27,121 bases of DNA from Scleroderma bovista (lineage: Eukaryota; Basidiomycota; Agaricomycetes; Boletales; Sclerodermataceae). Below the pieces are notes generated by a model. The model saw only the letters and a program-made list of their open reading frames with translations, was not told the origin of the DNA and made no database searches. Location: positions 1 through 27,121 of the forward strand of contig JAYMGJ010000769.1 of the NCBI GenBank assembly GCA_037178675.1, in the 5' to 3' direction. The translations under genes and the position numbers were made by a program. This document shows, piece after piece, positions 1-10,000 of this stretch (position 1 is its first letter; every line of letters begins with the position of its first letter).

Positions 1-20
1 AACATGAACAGATATATGCT

Positions 21-1377
21 TTACTCGAGATTACGACATGACATATTATAGTGACTACTTGCTATATACAGTGATGGCGTGTAGCACACATGTAAAGGGA
101 GCGTGTCAGTGTCAATCAGCATGCATGCAGAAGGTACTTGCCTGAAGAGGCTGGCCTCTGCACCCATTGCCATCGACATCGTGTTGTAGTGGTCGAGGAC
201 CATCGCATCGATCTCGTTGAACTCGTCTTCAGTGAACGGTTCATGAGCGAAGGGCTCTTCATCCCCAAGCCCCAAGGGAGATGGCATCCTCCTCATACAT
301 TGTGATGTGCTCCTCAAGACGAGGGTGCTTCAGTGAGGAGGGACCGGCCTCGGGCTGGTCCAGGTTCACACTCACCAACGACACGACTTGGTTGAGGGTG
401 CGGATGGTCTGGCAGGAGGGCTCTACCCCCAAACGGTGTGCCAAGTCGAAGGCCCGAATAGTATTATCAAATGTGGGGGGGCCGTAGTTGGTAGCACCGG
501 GGGTGTGAGCCAGGGCACGGGGGTTGACGGTGGGCTCTGGTCCATCATAGTGGACATAAGTGGCGAAGGCTGCCTGTTGGGCGTTCTCGCGGTGAGTGCG
601 AGCCTTCTTGCTGCCACATTGTGTGCGGCCTCCCTGTCCTTGGGCAGGAGGGTTTCCGCTCGTACCGCCATTGGACCCGCCTTGCTGCTGCTGCTGCCTC
701 TGGGGCTGCTGCTGCTGCTGGGCGAACTTTGGGTCAGCCAGCTTGCACTTCACAGTGCTAAGCTTGTTGGCCTGGGGGCCCTTACCACTGCCGCACAAAG
801 AGGCGCCTTTTTTCTGGAAGGAGAGCGTGGCAGCCTTAACGATCCCATCGGGCTTGAGGTTCTTGATCTCGTCGGGCGATGTCTGGCTAAGAATTTGAGC
901 TACGACCTCCATAGTGGGAGGGAGCTTGCACAGAATGATCATGGCCTGCACAGGGGCAGGGAATTCAAAGCCAGCATCTTTGAGGTATGCGAAGTGGCTA
1001 AGCACTTTGGTGATGGCCAGAGCGGGATGGGAGCCAGCGGGAATGGTAGTCGCCAGGAGCTTGCTAAGCTCAGCATAGGCAGAGCTGATACTGTGGGCGC
1101 CGAAGTTCTTCTTGAGGTGGTCCCAGACGTCCTTAATGCTATCAAGATTCGAGACGGCGACCTGGATAGAGGGGGTGAGGCGCAAGGTGATATTACCGAG
1201 CGCTCTCTCGGTGTTGTCGTCCCACTCTTTTCGGTCATCATGACCGTCAGCGGGTTGTGTTGTCAAGTAAACGTACCATTGGCCTTGTGCCCGAAGGTAG
1301 GCCTGCATAGAGGTGTGCCACTGCTGCCAGTTGGAGCCAGTGAACACAGGAACCATCTTGTCAAGAGTGCTGGACAT
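21..1377 (-). pseudogene. Ty1/copia-type retrotransposon gag, frameshifted
   Basis: The first ATG in frame is at 1377. The product starts with a Retrotran_gag_2/UBN2-like region (VPVFTGSNWQQWHTSMQAYL, then a D-x-W-D-x-L-K-x-x-F motif about 95 residues in), the usual capsid-like part of copia-family Gag. A Q-rich stretch follows (CTG/TGC repeats at about 683-721) and a basic linker. No CX2CX4HX4C zinc knuckle, protease, integrase or reverse transcriptase is visible. The main frame stops at 259. An acidic continuation (LGDEEPFAHEPFTEDEFNE and onward) sits in another frame from about 290 downwards, so one surplus base lies in or near the two CCCC runs at 264-277. The continuation reaches an AG|GCAAGT sequence near 134 that could be a GC-type splice donor. 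It is either a decayed copy, a domesticated gag, or a sequencing error. Confidence 0.75.
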
Positions 1378-1425
1378 GGTGATATTCTGTTGGGAGTCAA
1401 CAGAGTCAGCAAGTGAATGTGACAA

Positions 1426-2028
1426 CGGACAAGCAAGAAAAGAAGAAACACCTGAGTGCTAGTGAAAGCACTTCTGTCAACAGCTAACTCATGACTAGGT
1501 TATGCCAGCGCAAGTCGTCAACAATGTTCGCCATGGTTGGCGCAAGTCATCAATGAACTTCGCCTGGGGCAATACAGGTGCTCAACTAGGAGCTCACTGT
1601 CTGGCACAAGTCGTCGACTGACTTCACCTTGTGGCTGTGCAGGGGCTCAGCTAGGAGCTCACTGTGGTCCACAGCGTCAAGCTAGTTAAAGCGACGCTCA
1701 GGGAGCTGGAGTGCTGCCTGGTGCATTGCTGCACACAGTGCACTCACAGGGCTCATAACCTGTTGAAGCAATACCTATATACATAGAGGAACTGCTACTC
1801 TAACTCACCTGTTGGGTGGAGTGCACAACCAGTGATGGTAGCGGTAGCTGGTTAAGAGCTGTTCTATTATATAAGCGATGAATGCTGTTTATATACAACA
1901 AATAGTGTGATGCATGACTGTGATGTGTGACATGTGACATGTGACATGTACTCTAAAGAGGACTATTACTAAGTCTACACTAATATGGGTCGCAGTCTTG
2001 TGCACACTTCGTCAATGGTTTACGCCGG
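1426..2028. repeat. Gag leader / LTR-like region with 63-bp tandem duplication
   Basis: No gene is visible. The stretch lies upstream of the minus-strand gag and is probably its leader or LTR, although no clean TG...CA termini or primer-binding site could be assigned. Units at 1539-1602 and 1603-1665 are diverged copies of one about 63-bp sequence. Both begin GGCRCAAGTCRTC and end CTAGGAGCTCACTGT. A third, partial copy starts at about 1508. A TATATAAG box lies at about 1868 on the plus strand, and a (GTGACAT)x3 microrepeat lies at 1927-1947. Confidence 0.6.
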
Positions 2029-2787
2029 GTGCACGTGCAACTTCAACACATCCATCTGGCAAAAACACCAGGTAAGTCTGCTATATGGTGGTGTTGCATG
2101 TGGCTGATTTTGTCCCGATCACATGCTACAGCACGCAAATATCCCAGTAGTCTTTACACACTTGCTCACCATATCCAGCAACCAAAACTCCCCCTGCTTA
2201 CTCGCCAGTTTCTCCACTTCCAACTTCAAAACAATGTCGACCCCAGTAACAACAATGTAGTGCTACCAGACCTTTCGGGTTTGCCATTCTCCATTTTTCA
2301 TAGTGCCACCTCTACTTTCTATGCCCCCAGCGACTTATCTGGCCTTGGTGGCATGCACTCAGAGTGTATCCAGAGTACACCATCCTGGCAAAAAGGTCCA
2401 GCATGCTATGATACTGTTTTTCTAGAAAAAGATCTGGAAATGCCTGGAATGGGAGGACTCCACATTGGCAGAGTTTTCCTATTTTTCTCCTTTACTTATG
2501 ATGGCATCAAATATCCATGCGCACTCATTCAATGGTACACAACATTCTCAGATCGGCCTGATGAAGACACCAGAATGTGGATTGTTCAACCCGATTTTGA
2601 TGCAAATGGTGAGCATGAACTGGAAGTCATTCATGCACATTGTATACTTCATGGGGCTCATCTTATTCCTGTTTACGGACATGACCATCTTCCCTCCAAT
2701 GTTCACTATACTGATACTCTTAATATTTTTCATGCGTACTATGTTAACAAATACATTGTCCATCATGCCTTCAAGATCACCTTTTAG
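2029..2787 (+). pseudogene. C-terminal remnant of Plavaka (CACTA-type) transposase
   Basis: The open frame begins with GTG and has no convincing start, so this is the tail of a larger protein. From about 2385 it carries the block I know from the C-terminus of agaricomycete Plavaka/KDZ-like transposases: a YDTVF strand, GLHIGRVFLFFSF, YPCALIQW, a 'D-x-T-x-M-W-I-V-Q-P' strand, and finally the pattern AHLIPVYG, then HYTDTL, then YYVNKY-V-HHA. The upstream half (2029-2370) is less conserved and may contain unspliced or decayed sequence. The DDE catalytic region is absent, so the copy cannot be autonomous. A different transposase in the same CACTA group is possible; I am fairly sure of the superfamily and less sure of the family name. 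Confidence 0.68.
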
Positions 2788-2832
2788 ACTACATAACTAT
2801 CATTAATAAGAATTTCTTTGTCCCGTTCTGAC

Positions 2833-2868
2833 GGTCTGGATGGTCTGAATGGTCTGAATGGTCTGGAT
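2833..2868. repeat. 9-bp satellite (GGTCTGRAT)x4
   Basis: Four perfect-length 9-bp units lie head to tail in the order GGAT, GAAT, GAAT, GGAT at their 3' ends. They sit 45 bp after the transposase stop. CCAGACC at 2954-2960 is the reverse complement of the GGTCTGG in the first unit, and further TCTGACA/TGTCAGA pairs lie between. Clustered direct and inverted copies of a short motif are typical of CACTA subterminal regions, where transposase binds, so these may be the end of the Plavaka element. Confidence 0.55.
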
Positions 2869-3581
2869 GTTATCTGTTGATGTCTGGCGCTCTGACACAT
2901 ACTTTGTCAGACCAGTAAGTTGATCAGGCAAGATCAGAGTAAATCAGATGTAACCAGACCACATTAGTCACGTCAGACAAATTAGACTGTTTGTAACTTT
3001 GCTGATGTAAGGAATGGTAGTGAAAGAATAGGAGTTTCAACAGTGGAAGTTGGTGAACTCATTGTACAACAGTGTTAAGCTGGAAATTCCTAGCATGAGT
3101 GGGAGCCCCAAAGAAGATGGAGAATACAACAATTGGATGTAAGATTCATCCAAGTAATATTATGGATGATTGATGCAGAATGATGACATTGAGATGGATG
3201 AAGCAGTGTGTATCATATATGTAGTGGTGTATTTGTGTGGTGTTTGTATTTGTTGTAACACAAGGGAACAAGGTGTGTGCTGTCTTAGACGGCCCTCTAG
3301 TTCTGAGGAACCACATGTGTAAGCTGATCATCTTCAATTATGATATCTCAGGATTTTTTTGTCAGCTAATAGATTCAAATAAGCAACCATTACATATCAT
3401 TTCTTGTTGTGAATAGCCATGTTTCTACCTAGATTGAGCAGGTGACAGCATCTACTGATACAGTCTTGACATAACAGAATATCAAATGTACATGATTAGG
3501 TGAAACTAGTCCTCTCGTACTGCAATATCACCCATGGAACACCTCCATAATTGGACTAGAGATAGCTGAACGTCAAGGTAC
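2869..3581. other. AT-rich intergenic stretch, no gene seen
   Basis: About 700 bp lies between the transposon remnant and the 3' end of the nucleoporin gene. It is AT-richer than the gene-dense part. Apart from scattered CAGAC/GTCTG motifs up to about 2990, I see no open frame with coding character, no RNA gene and no clear terminal repeat. The last part must hold the nucleoporin 3' UTR. Confidence 0.5.
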
Positions 3582-6500
3582 TCAGAAGTGATCTACCATG
3601 AAAGTCCATTTCCCTTCCTTGATGTCAAAGCTCTCAAACTCCGTGTCCTTCATCGACTTCAACCGCTTCAGATGCTTCCCGTGTCGTGGGTCCTTCTCAT
3701 CCTTGATCGGCTCCCGTGTCCCTTTATCCACTGCCCAACACCCAACCAAAATGATCCGCGCACGCACGTTCAGCCCAGAGCCAGGTGCAGGCTTATCTGC
3801 ATCGTCACCGTCTGGATAGACACTACACTCCTTGTCATCGAACCTCACTAGCTCACCAAGGAGGGCTCCCAGCTTGGGTAACCCTGTGAGATCGACAGGA
3901 TCCATGAAATGGATCTCGCCATAGTCAATGCGACCAACCACTAAATCCCTAAAAGCAAGTAGCTCTTCGTAGGACGTGTTTTTGAGTGCTGCGAGTTCTG
4001 GCTTCACCCAATAATCACCATGCCGTGGGGCCGGTCGTGCGCCGTTGGGAGTTTCTTTATCCTTCTCCGGTAGTGATGGTTGACACAAGTTGACCGTACT
4101 TTGCGTGTGAGCGGTGAACCGGTTGGGTGTCTTGTGGTTTGAGGATCCCGGTCCGTCATTCTTTTGTCGTGAGCTTGCAGCATTGGGGGACGCCTCCTTC
4201 TCCCGCGCTACTTCCTTTTCTCGTGCAGCCTGGCTCAATGCAGGGTTAAACGTTACTCGCCCGGGGCTCCCTCGCGGAGACCCTGATCTGCTAAACAGGT
4301 CCGCGGGTTCGACTTTTTTATCCAAGATCAATTTCTTCACGCTCTGCCTGTCGCCACTTCCTAGCAGAGAGCCAGGCTTTCCATTTGCTAACGATAGTGA
4401 GAGCAAGCCCGCTCCATTCTGTCCCCCAAGCGTCGAAGACGAAGCTGTCGCACTAAATCCCCGCAGCTTCGAGTTCGCAGGCGTGTACCCCAACTGGATT
4501 CGTGGTACTGGAGATCGGGTGGGTATGTCGACAAAAAATCCGGGTTTCTTTTTCGGTTGTGAATCGATGGCGACTGCTCGTGGGCCAGGAGGGAGCATAG
4601 AAAATATAGGCAAGTCGCCCGCGATGGGTTCAGCAATAGACGCCGTCAGTGTACCTTGTGCGCTCGGCGCGGACGTCGAAGTAGCCAAAGTACTTGCATT
4701 TCCGAACAGTGAGGTGCCAAGGGAACCAGTAGATGTGGAAGTGCTAATGGCAGGCGCAGCAGGCTTTGGTTGGCCGAATAGTGAGCCACCAAACGTGCTG
4801 GTTCCTGTGGATGATTGGTTCATTGTACTTTGCCCAAGAGGTTGGCCGAAGATACTCGTTGATTGCGTCCCGGTGGTGGTGCCTGGTTGACCAAAGTTGC
4901 TACCACCGCCGAACAAGCCAGTACCAGTCGTTGGTTTGGCAGCGCCGAACAGGCCACCAGTTTGCGCGGGTTGTTGTGCCTGATTTTGTGTACCGGCAGC
5001 GTTGCCAAACAGACCGCCTAATGGCTGGCTCGCTGTATTGCCGAATACTGTCAAAAAATGAAAATAGGAATTAATGGCAATCGAGAATATACTCACAACC
5101 ACCACTTTGCTGCTGCTGACTCTGTTGTGGCTGACCAAAGAGACCTCCCCCCGCAACTGGCGTCGTTGCATTCCCAAACAGACTGGTTGTTGGTTGAGTT
5201 TGTTGACCCTGTTGTGGCTGCTGAGGCTGCTGCTGCTGGTTTCCGAACAAACCAAACCCAGTCCCTGTTGTTCCCGTGGTTTGGGCTGGTTGTCCAAATA
5301 TCGATGGTTTTGTAGCAGTGGTGCTTCCTGACGAGTACAAGATGAAGTATTAGCCGTGTCAACAAACTCTACTAGCTCGTGAGACTTACCAAACCCACCA
5401 AAGCCGGTGCTACCCTGAGTCTGTTGTTGCTGGGGTTGGCTAAACACACCCGTGGTTGCACCAGCCGCGGGTTGGTTTGAAGGTTGGCCGAAGGTATTCG
5501 AGGTGCCGGTTGAACCGAACGCACTTCCCGCTGAATTAATCCACCCAGTTAACGAAAGAACCCGTCACAATAACGGCAAAACTTACTTGTCCCCCCGAAC
5601 CCCGTGTTGCTGAATCCAGTTGTGGGCTTATTCTGTCCGAATGCTCCACCACCGAAGAGACCACCGCTGGTACCCTGCTGTTGATTCTGCTGACCAAACC
5701 CACCGAAAGCAGCCGTTGGCTGTTGCGGTTGCTGTTGTTGTGGTTGTCCAAAAGTAGATGTACCACCAAATAGGCTGCCACCCGTACCGGCTGCAGGTTG
5801 GTTCTGTTGGCCAAACCCACCAAAAGTAGATGTTCCAGCCTGTTGGGCGGGATTCGTCCCAAATGTACCTGTTGCCCCACCACCAAAAATAGATGAAGTT
5901 GCAGGCTGCTGGGTGGTGTTTGTTCCAAACATGCTAGTTGGTTGGGTAGTGGGAGTGCCGAACGATGTTTGGCCAAATGCACCTGCAGTTTTTCGGCCCT
6001 GTTGATAGTCCTGCGCTCGAAGCTCCTGCAGTGGGCCATTATCTGAAAGACTCATAACCAAGCACGTTGAAACGCACCTCTAATGACGACCCTCGGTAGG
6101 CCGGCAGCGCAGTGATAGTTTGGTACTGAAGGATAGCATTTGTAGCGGGGTCTTTCTCGCTGAAAGAGCTAAAGGGTGGGGATGCGGTACCGGTGGTGAC
6201 TGGCGCCGCTGTGCCATCCTGACTAGGTGCTGCTACAGCATGAATCAGTCTGAATATCAAATATCGAATTCCGAATTGCTTACCAGTCGCCGCGCCGAAA
6301 CCCGTTGTCGCGGGCTTGTTCTGACCAAAAATGCCTCCGCCACCACCAAAAGTACCAGCTGTGTTGGTACTGGGTCCAAACAAACTCGTTCCCGTGGGTG
6401 CGGTAGTGTTGGTAGAACCAAAGGTACCTGTACCCCCGCCAAACCCAGAGGTGCCTCCCCCGAATGCACCAAAGCCAGTAGTAGGCTTAGGCGCACCGAA

Positions 6501-6893
6501 GACAGAAGTTGTTGTCGCTGGTTGAGTCGTGTTCTGTCCGAAGCCGCCTATGATCCGAAGATATCGACTTGCTCAGCAAAAAAGGTGGAAAAAGCAAAGA
6601 TCCTGAACATACCAAAGGGGGTGGTGGTGGTATTGGTAGTGCCCAGGTTGCCAAACATTGGGTTTGCAGGTTGTTGCTGCTGGGGTTGACCAAAGGCGCT
6701 GGTTGAGGCAAAAGCTGTTTCGGACATGATCATTTATAGGGTTGAATGGGAAAGATGTAATTGACTTGTACATACCTCCGCTTCCGAAGGCGCCAGGCTG
6801 TCCAAAGGCGGTCCCCTGCTGCTGTTGTTGCTGCTGCTGTGGATTCTGCTGTGGATTAGCCCATGATGACTGGACTGAGTTCGTCCCAAACAT
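3582..6893 (-). CDS. NUP116: FG nucleoporin of the Nup98/Nup116/Nup100 family
   Basis: Exons (descending): 6893-6776, 6714-6613, 6547-6284, 6232-6078, 6025-5587, 5530-5390, 5327-5097, 5047-3582; introns 49-65 bp; 971 aa. The product is a nuclear-pore component that binds transport receptors through its FG repeats. Residues 1-200 and 226-600 are rich in FG, GLFG and Q. A GLEBS motif, the Gle2/Rae1 binding site, lies at about 200-225: TITALPAYRGSSLE joined to ELRAQDYQQGRK across intron 4. Residues 827-971 form the Nup98-type autopeptidase fold, with GRIDYGEIHF, a P-x-x-G-x-G-L-N turn and the end KWTFMVDHF. The stop codon follows HF directly, so, as in yeast Nup116 and Nup100, there is no Nup96/Nup145C partner to release. 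The start is the first ATG and gives the typical MFG opening. The gene is divergent from RPA135, with starts 166 bp apart. NUP116 and NUP98 naming is interchangeable here. Confidence 0.94.
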
Positions 6894-7059
6894 GTTCAGT
6901 ACAGAATCGCGTCCTCGCCGTTGCGGACGTCCTCAACACTCGCAATGCTGACCAAGGCGCGGACAATGAACTATTCACACTCCGATAGTGCATAGATTAG
7001 GAATAACGTTCCCGCGGTATACACCAAAAAATTTGAAGGTGAACAGGGCGAAGGCAGTC
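6894..7059. promoter_or_regulatory. Bidirectional promoter, nucleoporin / RNA polymerase I subunit
   Basis: Only 166 bp separates the two start codons, so both core promoters and 5' UTRs must share it. No obvious TATA box is present. A perfect 8-bp palindrome GGACGTCC lies at 6925-6932. A short purine-rich run containing AAAAAATTTGAAGG precedes the RPA135 start. Function is inferred only from the head-to-head layout. Confidence 0.6.
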
Positions 7060-10000
7060 ATGCGGTCCAAACGAAAACCGACATTCAACACTGTCGAACG
7101 CGAGAAATCGTTCAAAAATCCACCAAAAAATGCATCAACGTATCCCGCTCTTAACGAGTTCGTGACACCGCACATAGAATCCTTCAATGCACTGTTCGAT
7201 GATTCGGGATTACCCAAAGGCGACGGGGATGGCCAAGGGTTGCTATCACTCGGACTAAGAGATGTCGGTGAGCGTGTGGTGTTTGACGGAAGCGGGCAGC
7301 CAGGGACAGAAAGTGGTCAGACGGGATGGGGCAATCGCATGAGTCGTGAGTGATACTAATACCCACCCACCAACATACCCTAGTTCATACGTGTGTATTA
7401 TTACCAGTATGGATCGAAGAGGTATCTATTGCACCTCCGAGGGTTCCAGACCGCGATACTTGGAGCATGGAACGAAAAGTCTTCCCGTCCGAGGTATGGA
7501 TGCGCATGCACAGTAGTTTCACTTACATGACATGCATTCGTAGGCTCGCGAGCGTTTGACCTCGTACAGGGGTCGAATGCAGGCTAAAATATGTTGGAAG
7601 ATCAACGGGGACACCAGCGTAGAACAGAGTATGACACGAGATTGTGGCCTCGTGCCTGTCATGGTCCGAGTGCGTATTATGCTGCTTAGACACCGTTCAG
7701 GAGGATCTGACACAGCCAGTCCGTAAGGTGTAATCTTCGTAACCTGTCTTCTGCAGAGCTCGTGCGAAGACACGAAGAACCCGAAGAATTCGGCGGATAC
7801 TTCATCGTCAACGGAAACGAGAGGTTGATTCGCTACCTCATCCTTCCCCGCCGAAATCATGTCATCTCCCTCATTCGACCATCTTTCGCTAAACGTGGTC
7901 CTTCTTATACCCAATACGCTGTTCAAATGCGCTGTGTCCGTCCTGATCAATCTAGCGTGACTAATACCCTCCATTACCTTTCCAATGGTAGCGCAATGCT
8001 ACGGTTTAGCTGGCGCAAACAGGAATATGTCATTCCCATCATGCTCATACTGAAAGCTCTGATCGGTGCATCCGACCGGGAGATATTCGAGCACGTCACG
8101 ATGCAGGACTACACAAACACATTCCTAACAGACCGGGTGGAACTACTTCTACGCAGTTTCAAAATGTACAGCCTATATACTGGGGAACAGTGTCTTGAAT
8201 ACTTGGGCGACAGGTTCCGGGTAGTGCTGGGCGTGCCAGAAGATTGGAACAACCGCGCGATTGGAGTATGGTTGATTCAAAAAATGGTCCTGGTTCACCT
8301 CGAAGAACCACGCGATAAATTCCGTACGCTGGTGTAGGTGCGCGGTTGTAGTCTCGTCGGCCAGCCACTGACGGGATGTCATCAAGGTTCATGCTGCGGA
8401 AGTTGTACAGTCTGCTTTCTGGATCATCGTGCGCAGAGAATCCGGATTCGCCACAACATCAAGAAGTTCTTTTGCCGGGCTACTTGTACGGCATGATTAT
8501 CAAAGAGCGTCTCGAGGAGGCCCTCAACCAAGTTCGCCATCAAATCGCTACTGACGTGCGCAGGGCTGAACCACCACCTGACTTCTTCGACAGTAGGTGC
8601 CTTCTTTCTGGTAGATGAGGTGTCTCATGCAACTTGTAGAGCGATATATCCACAAAGTGATCAACAAAGTCAACTGGGACATTGGAGCAAAAATGTCCAA
8701 CTTCCTCGCGACTGGCAATCTTGTATCCCCCTCTGGCTTAGACTTACAGCAGGCATCCGGTTTTACTATAGTTGCAGAAAAGCTTAACTGGCTGCGTTAC
8801 ATAAGCCATTTCCGGTGTATTCACCGTGGTGCCTTCTTTGCTGAACTAAAAACGACAACCGTCCGAAAACTTCTGCCCGAAGCATGGGGTATGTTTTTTT
8901 TTCTTCTTTTTTCTCTTGCTGATGCTCCGCAAGGTTTCCTATGTCCTGTTCACACACCTGACGGTGCTCCTTGCGGACTCCTCAATCACCTTTCGCGAAC
9001 ATGCCGCATTGTGACAGTGCCCCTGGCAGTTTCTCACATCCCTTCCCTCCTCGCCGCACATGGCATGTCATATCCCTACTCAACCTCCATCGATGGCCGC
9101 AAGAATATCTGTGTTCAAATTGATGGACGCATTATTGGCTGGGCTCGACCTGGTGTGGCCAAGCAGCTGGCAAAGAACCTGCGCATATGGAAGACGGAGG
9201 GACTGCACAAGGTACCGCTTGACCTCGAGGTCGGATTTGTACCGGAAAGCAAGGGAGGGCAGTACCCCGGATTGTTCTTGTTTTCGTCACGGGCGAGGAT
9301 GATGCGGCCGGTCAAATTCCTTGCTAATGGGAAGGACGACCAGGTTGGGTCCTTTGAGCAAGTATACATGAACGTTGCGATCAAACCAGCCGAAATTGAG
9401 CCGGGCATTACTACTCACGTGGAGCACGCACCCACGAATTTCCTTTCCATCCTCGCCAATTTAACCCCGTTCTCTGATTTCAACCAGGTAGGCCATCGTT
9501 CATTGACATGTTTTTTTTGCTGCTCACAGTATATTAATAGAGTCCGCGTAACATCTACCAATGTCAGGTAATTCTTGCTAGCAGCCCAATCGGAATGAGG
9601 TACTGACTACTCTAATAGATGGGGAAACAAACTATGGGAACGCCCTCAACGGCGCTACAACACAGGACTGATAACAAGCTCTATCACCTACAAACAGGCC
9701 AGACCCCAATCGTACGGCCTCGTCTTCACAACACCTACGCCATGGACGCATTCCCGAATGGAACTAATGCCATCGTGGCAGTTATTTCCTACACGGGCTA
9801 CGACATGGAAGACGCCATGATTCTCAATAAATCCGCCCACGAACGTGGATTCGGGTACGGCAGCGTGTACAAATCCCAAATCATCGACCTGCACGAAATG
9901 CGAGGGAAATCAAGATCATCTTCAGCCCCTACGTTGCATTTCGGGCTCGGGGGAGACATTCGCACAGAAGAGGGCGATCGGCAGCACAGCTGTATGCAAT

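Noticed and set aside
388..1416. 342-codon plus-strand open frame
   Set aside because: It is the antisense of gag. Its leucine runs come from the polyQ-coding CTG/CAG repeats and it has no family signature.
3400..3582. Nup96/Nup145C continuation of the nucleoporin
   Set aside because: A TGA follows HF immediately, no donor site precedes it that would skip the stop in frame, and downstream sequence has no Nup96 character.
4114..4890. 258-codon plus-strand open frame
   Set aside because: Antisense to the FG-repeat exon of the nucleoporin, which has unmistakable motifs.
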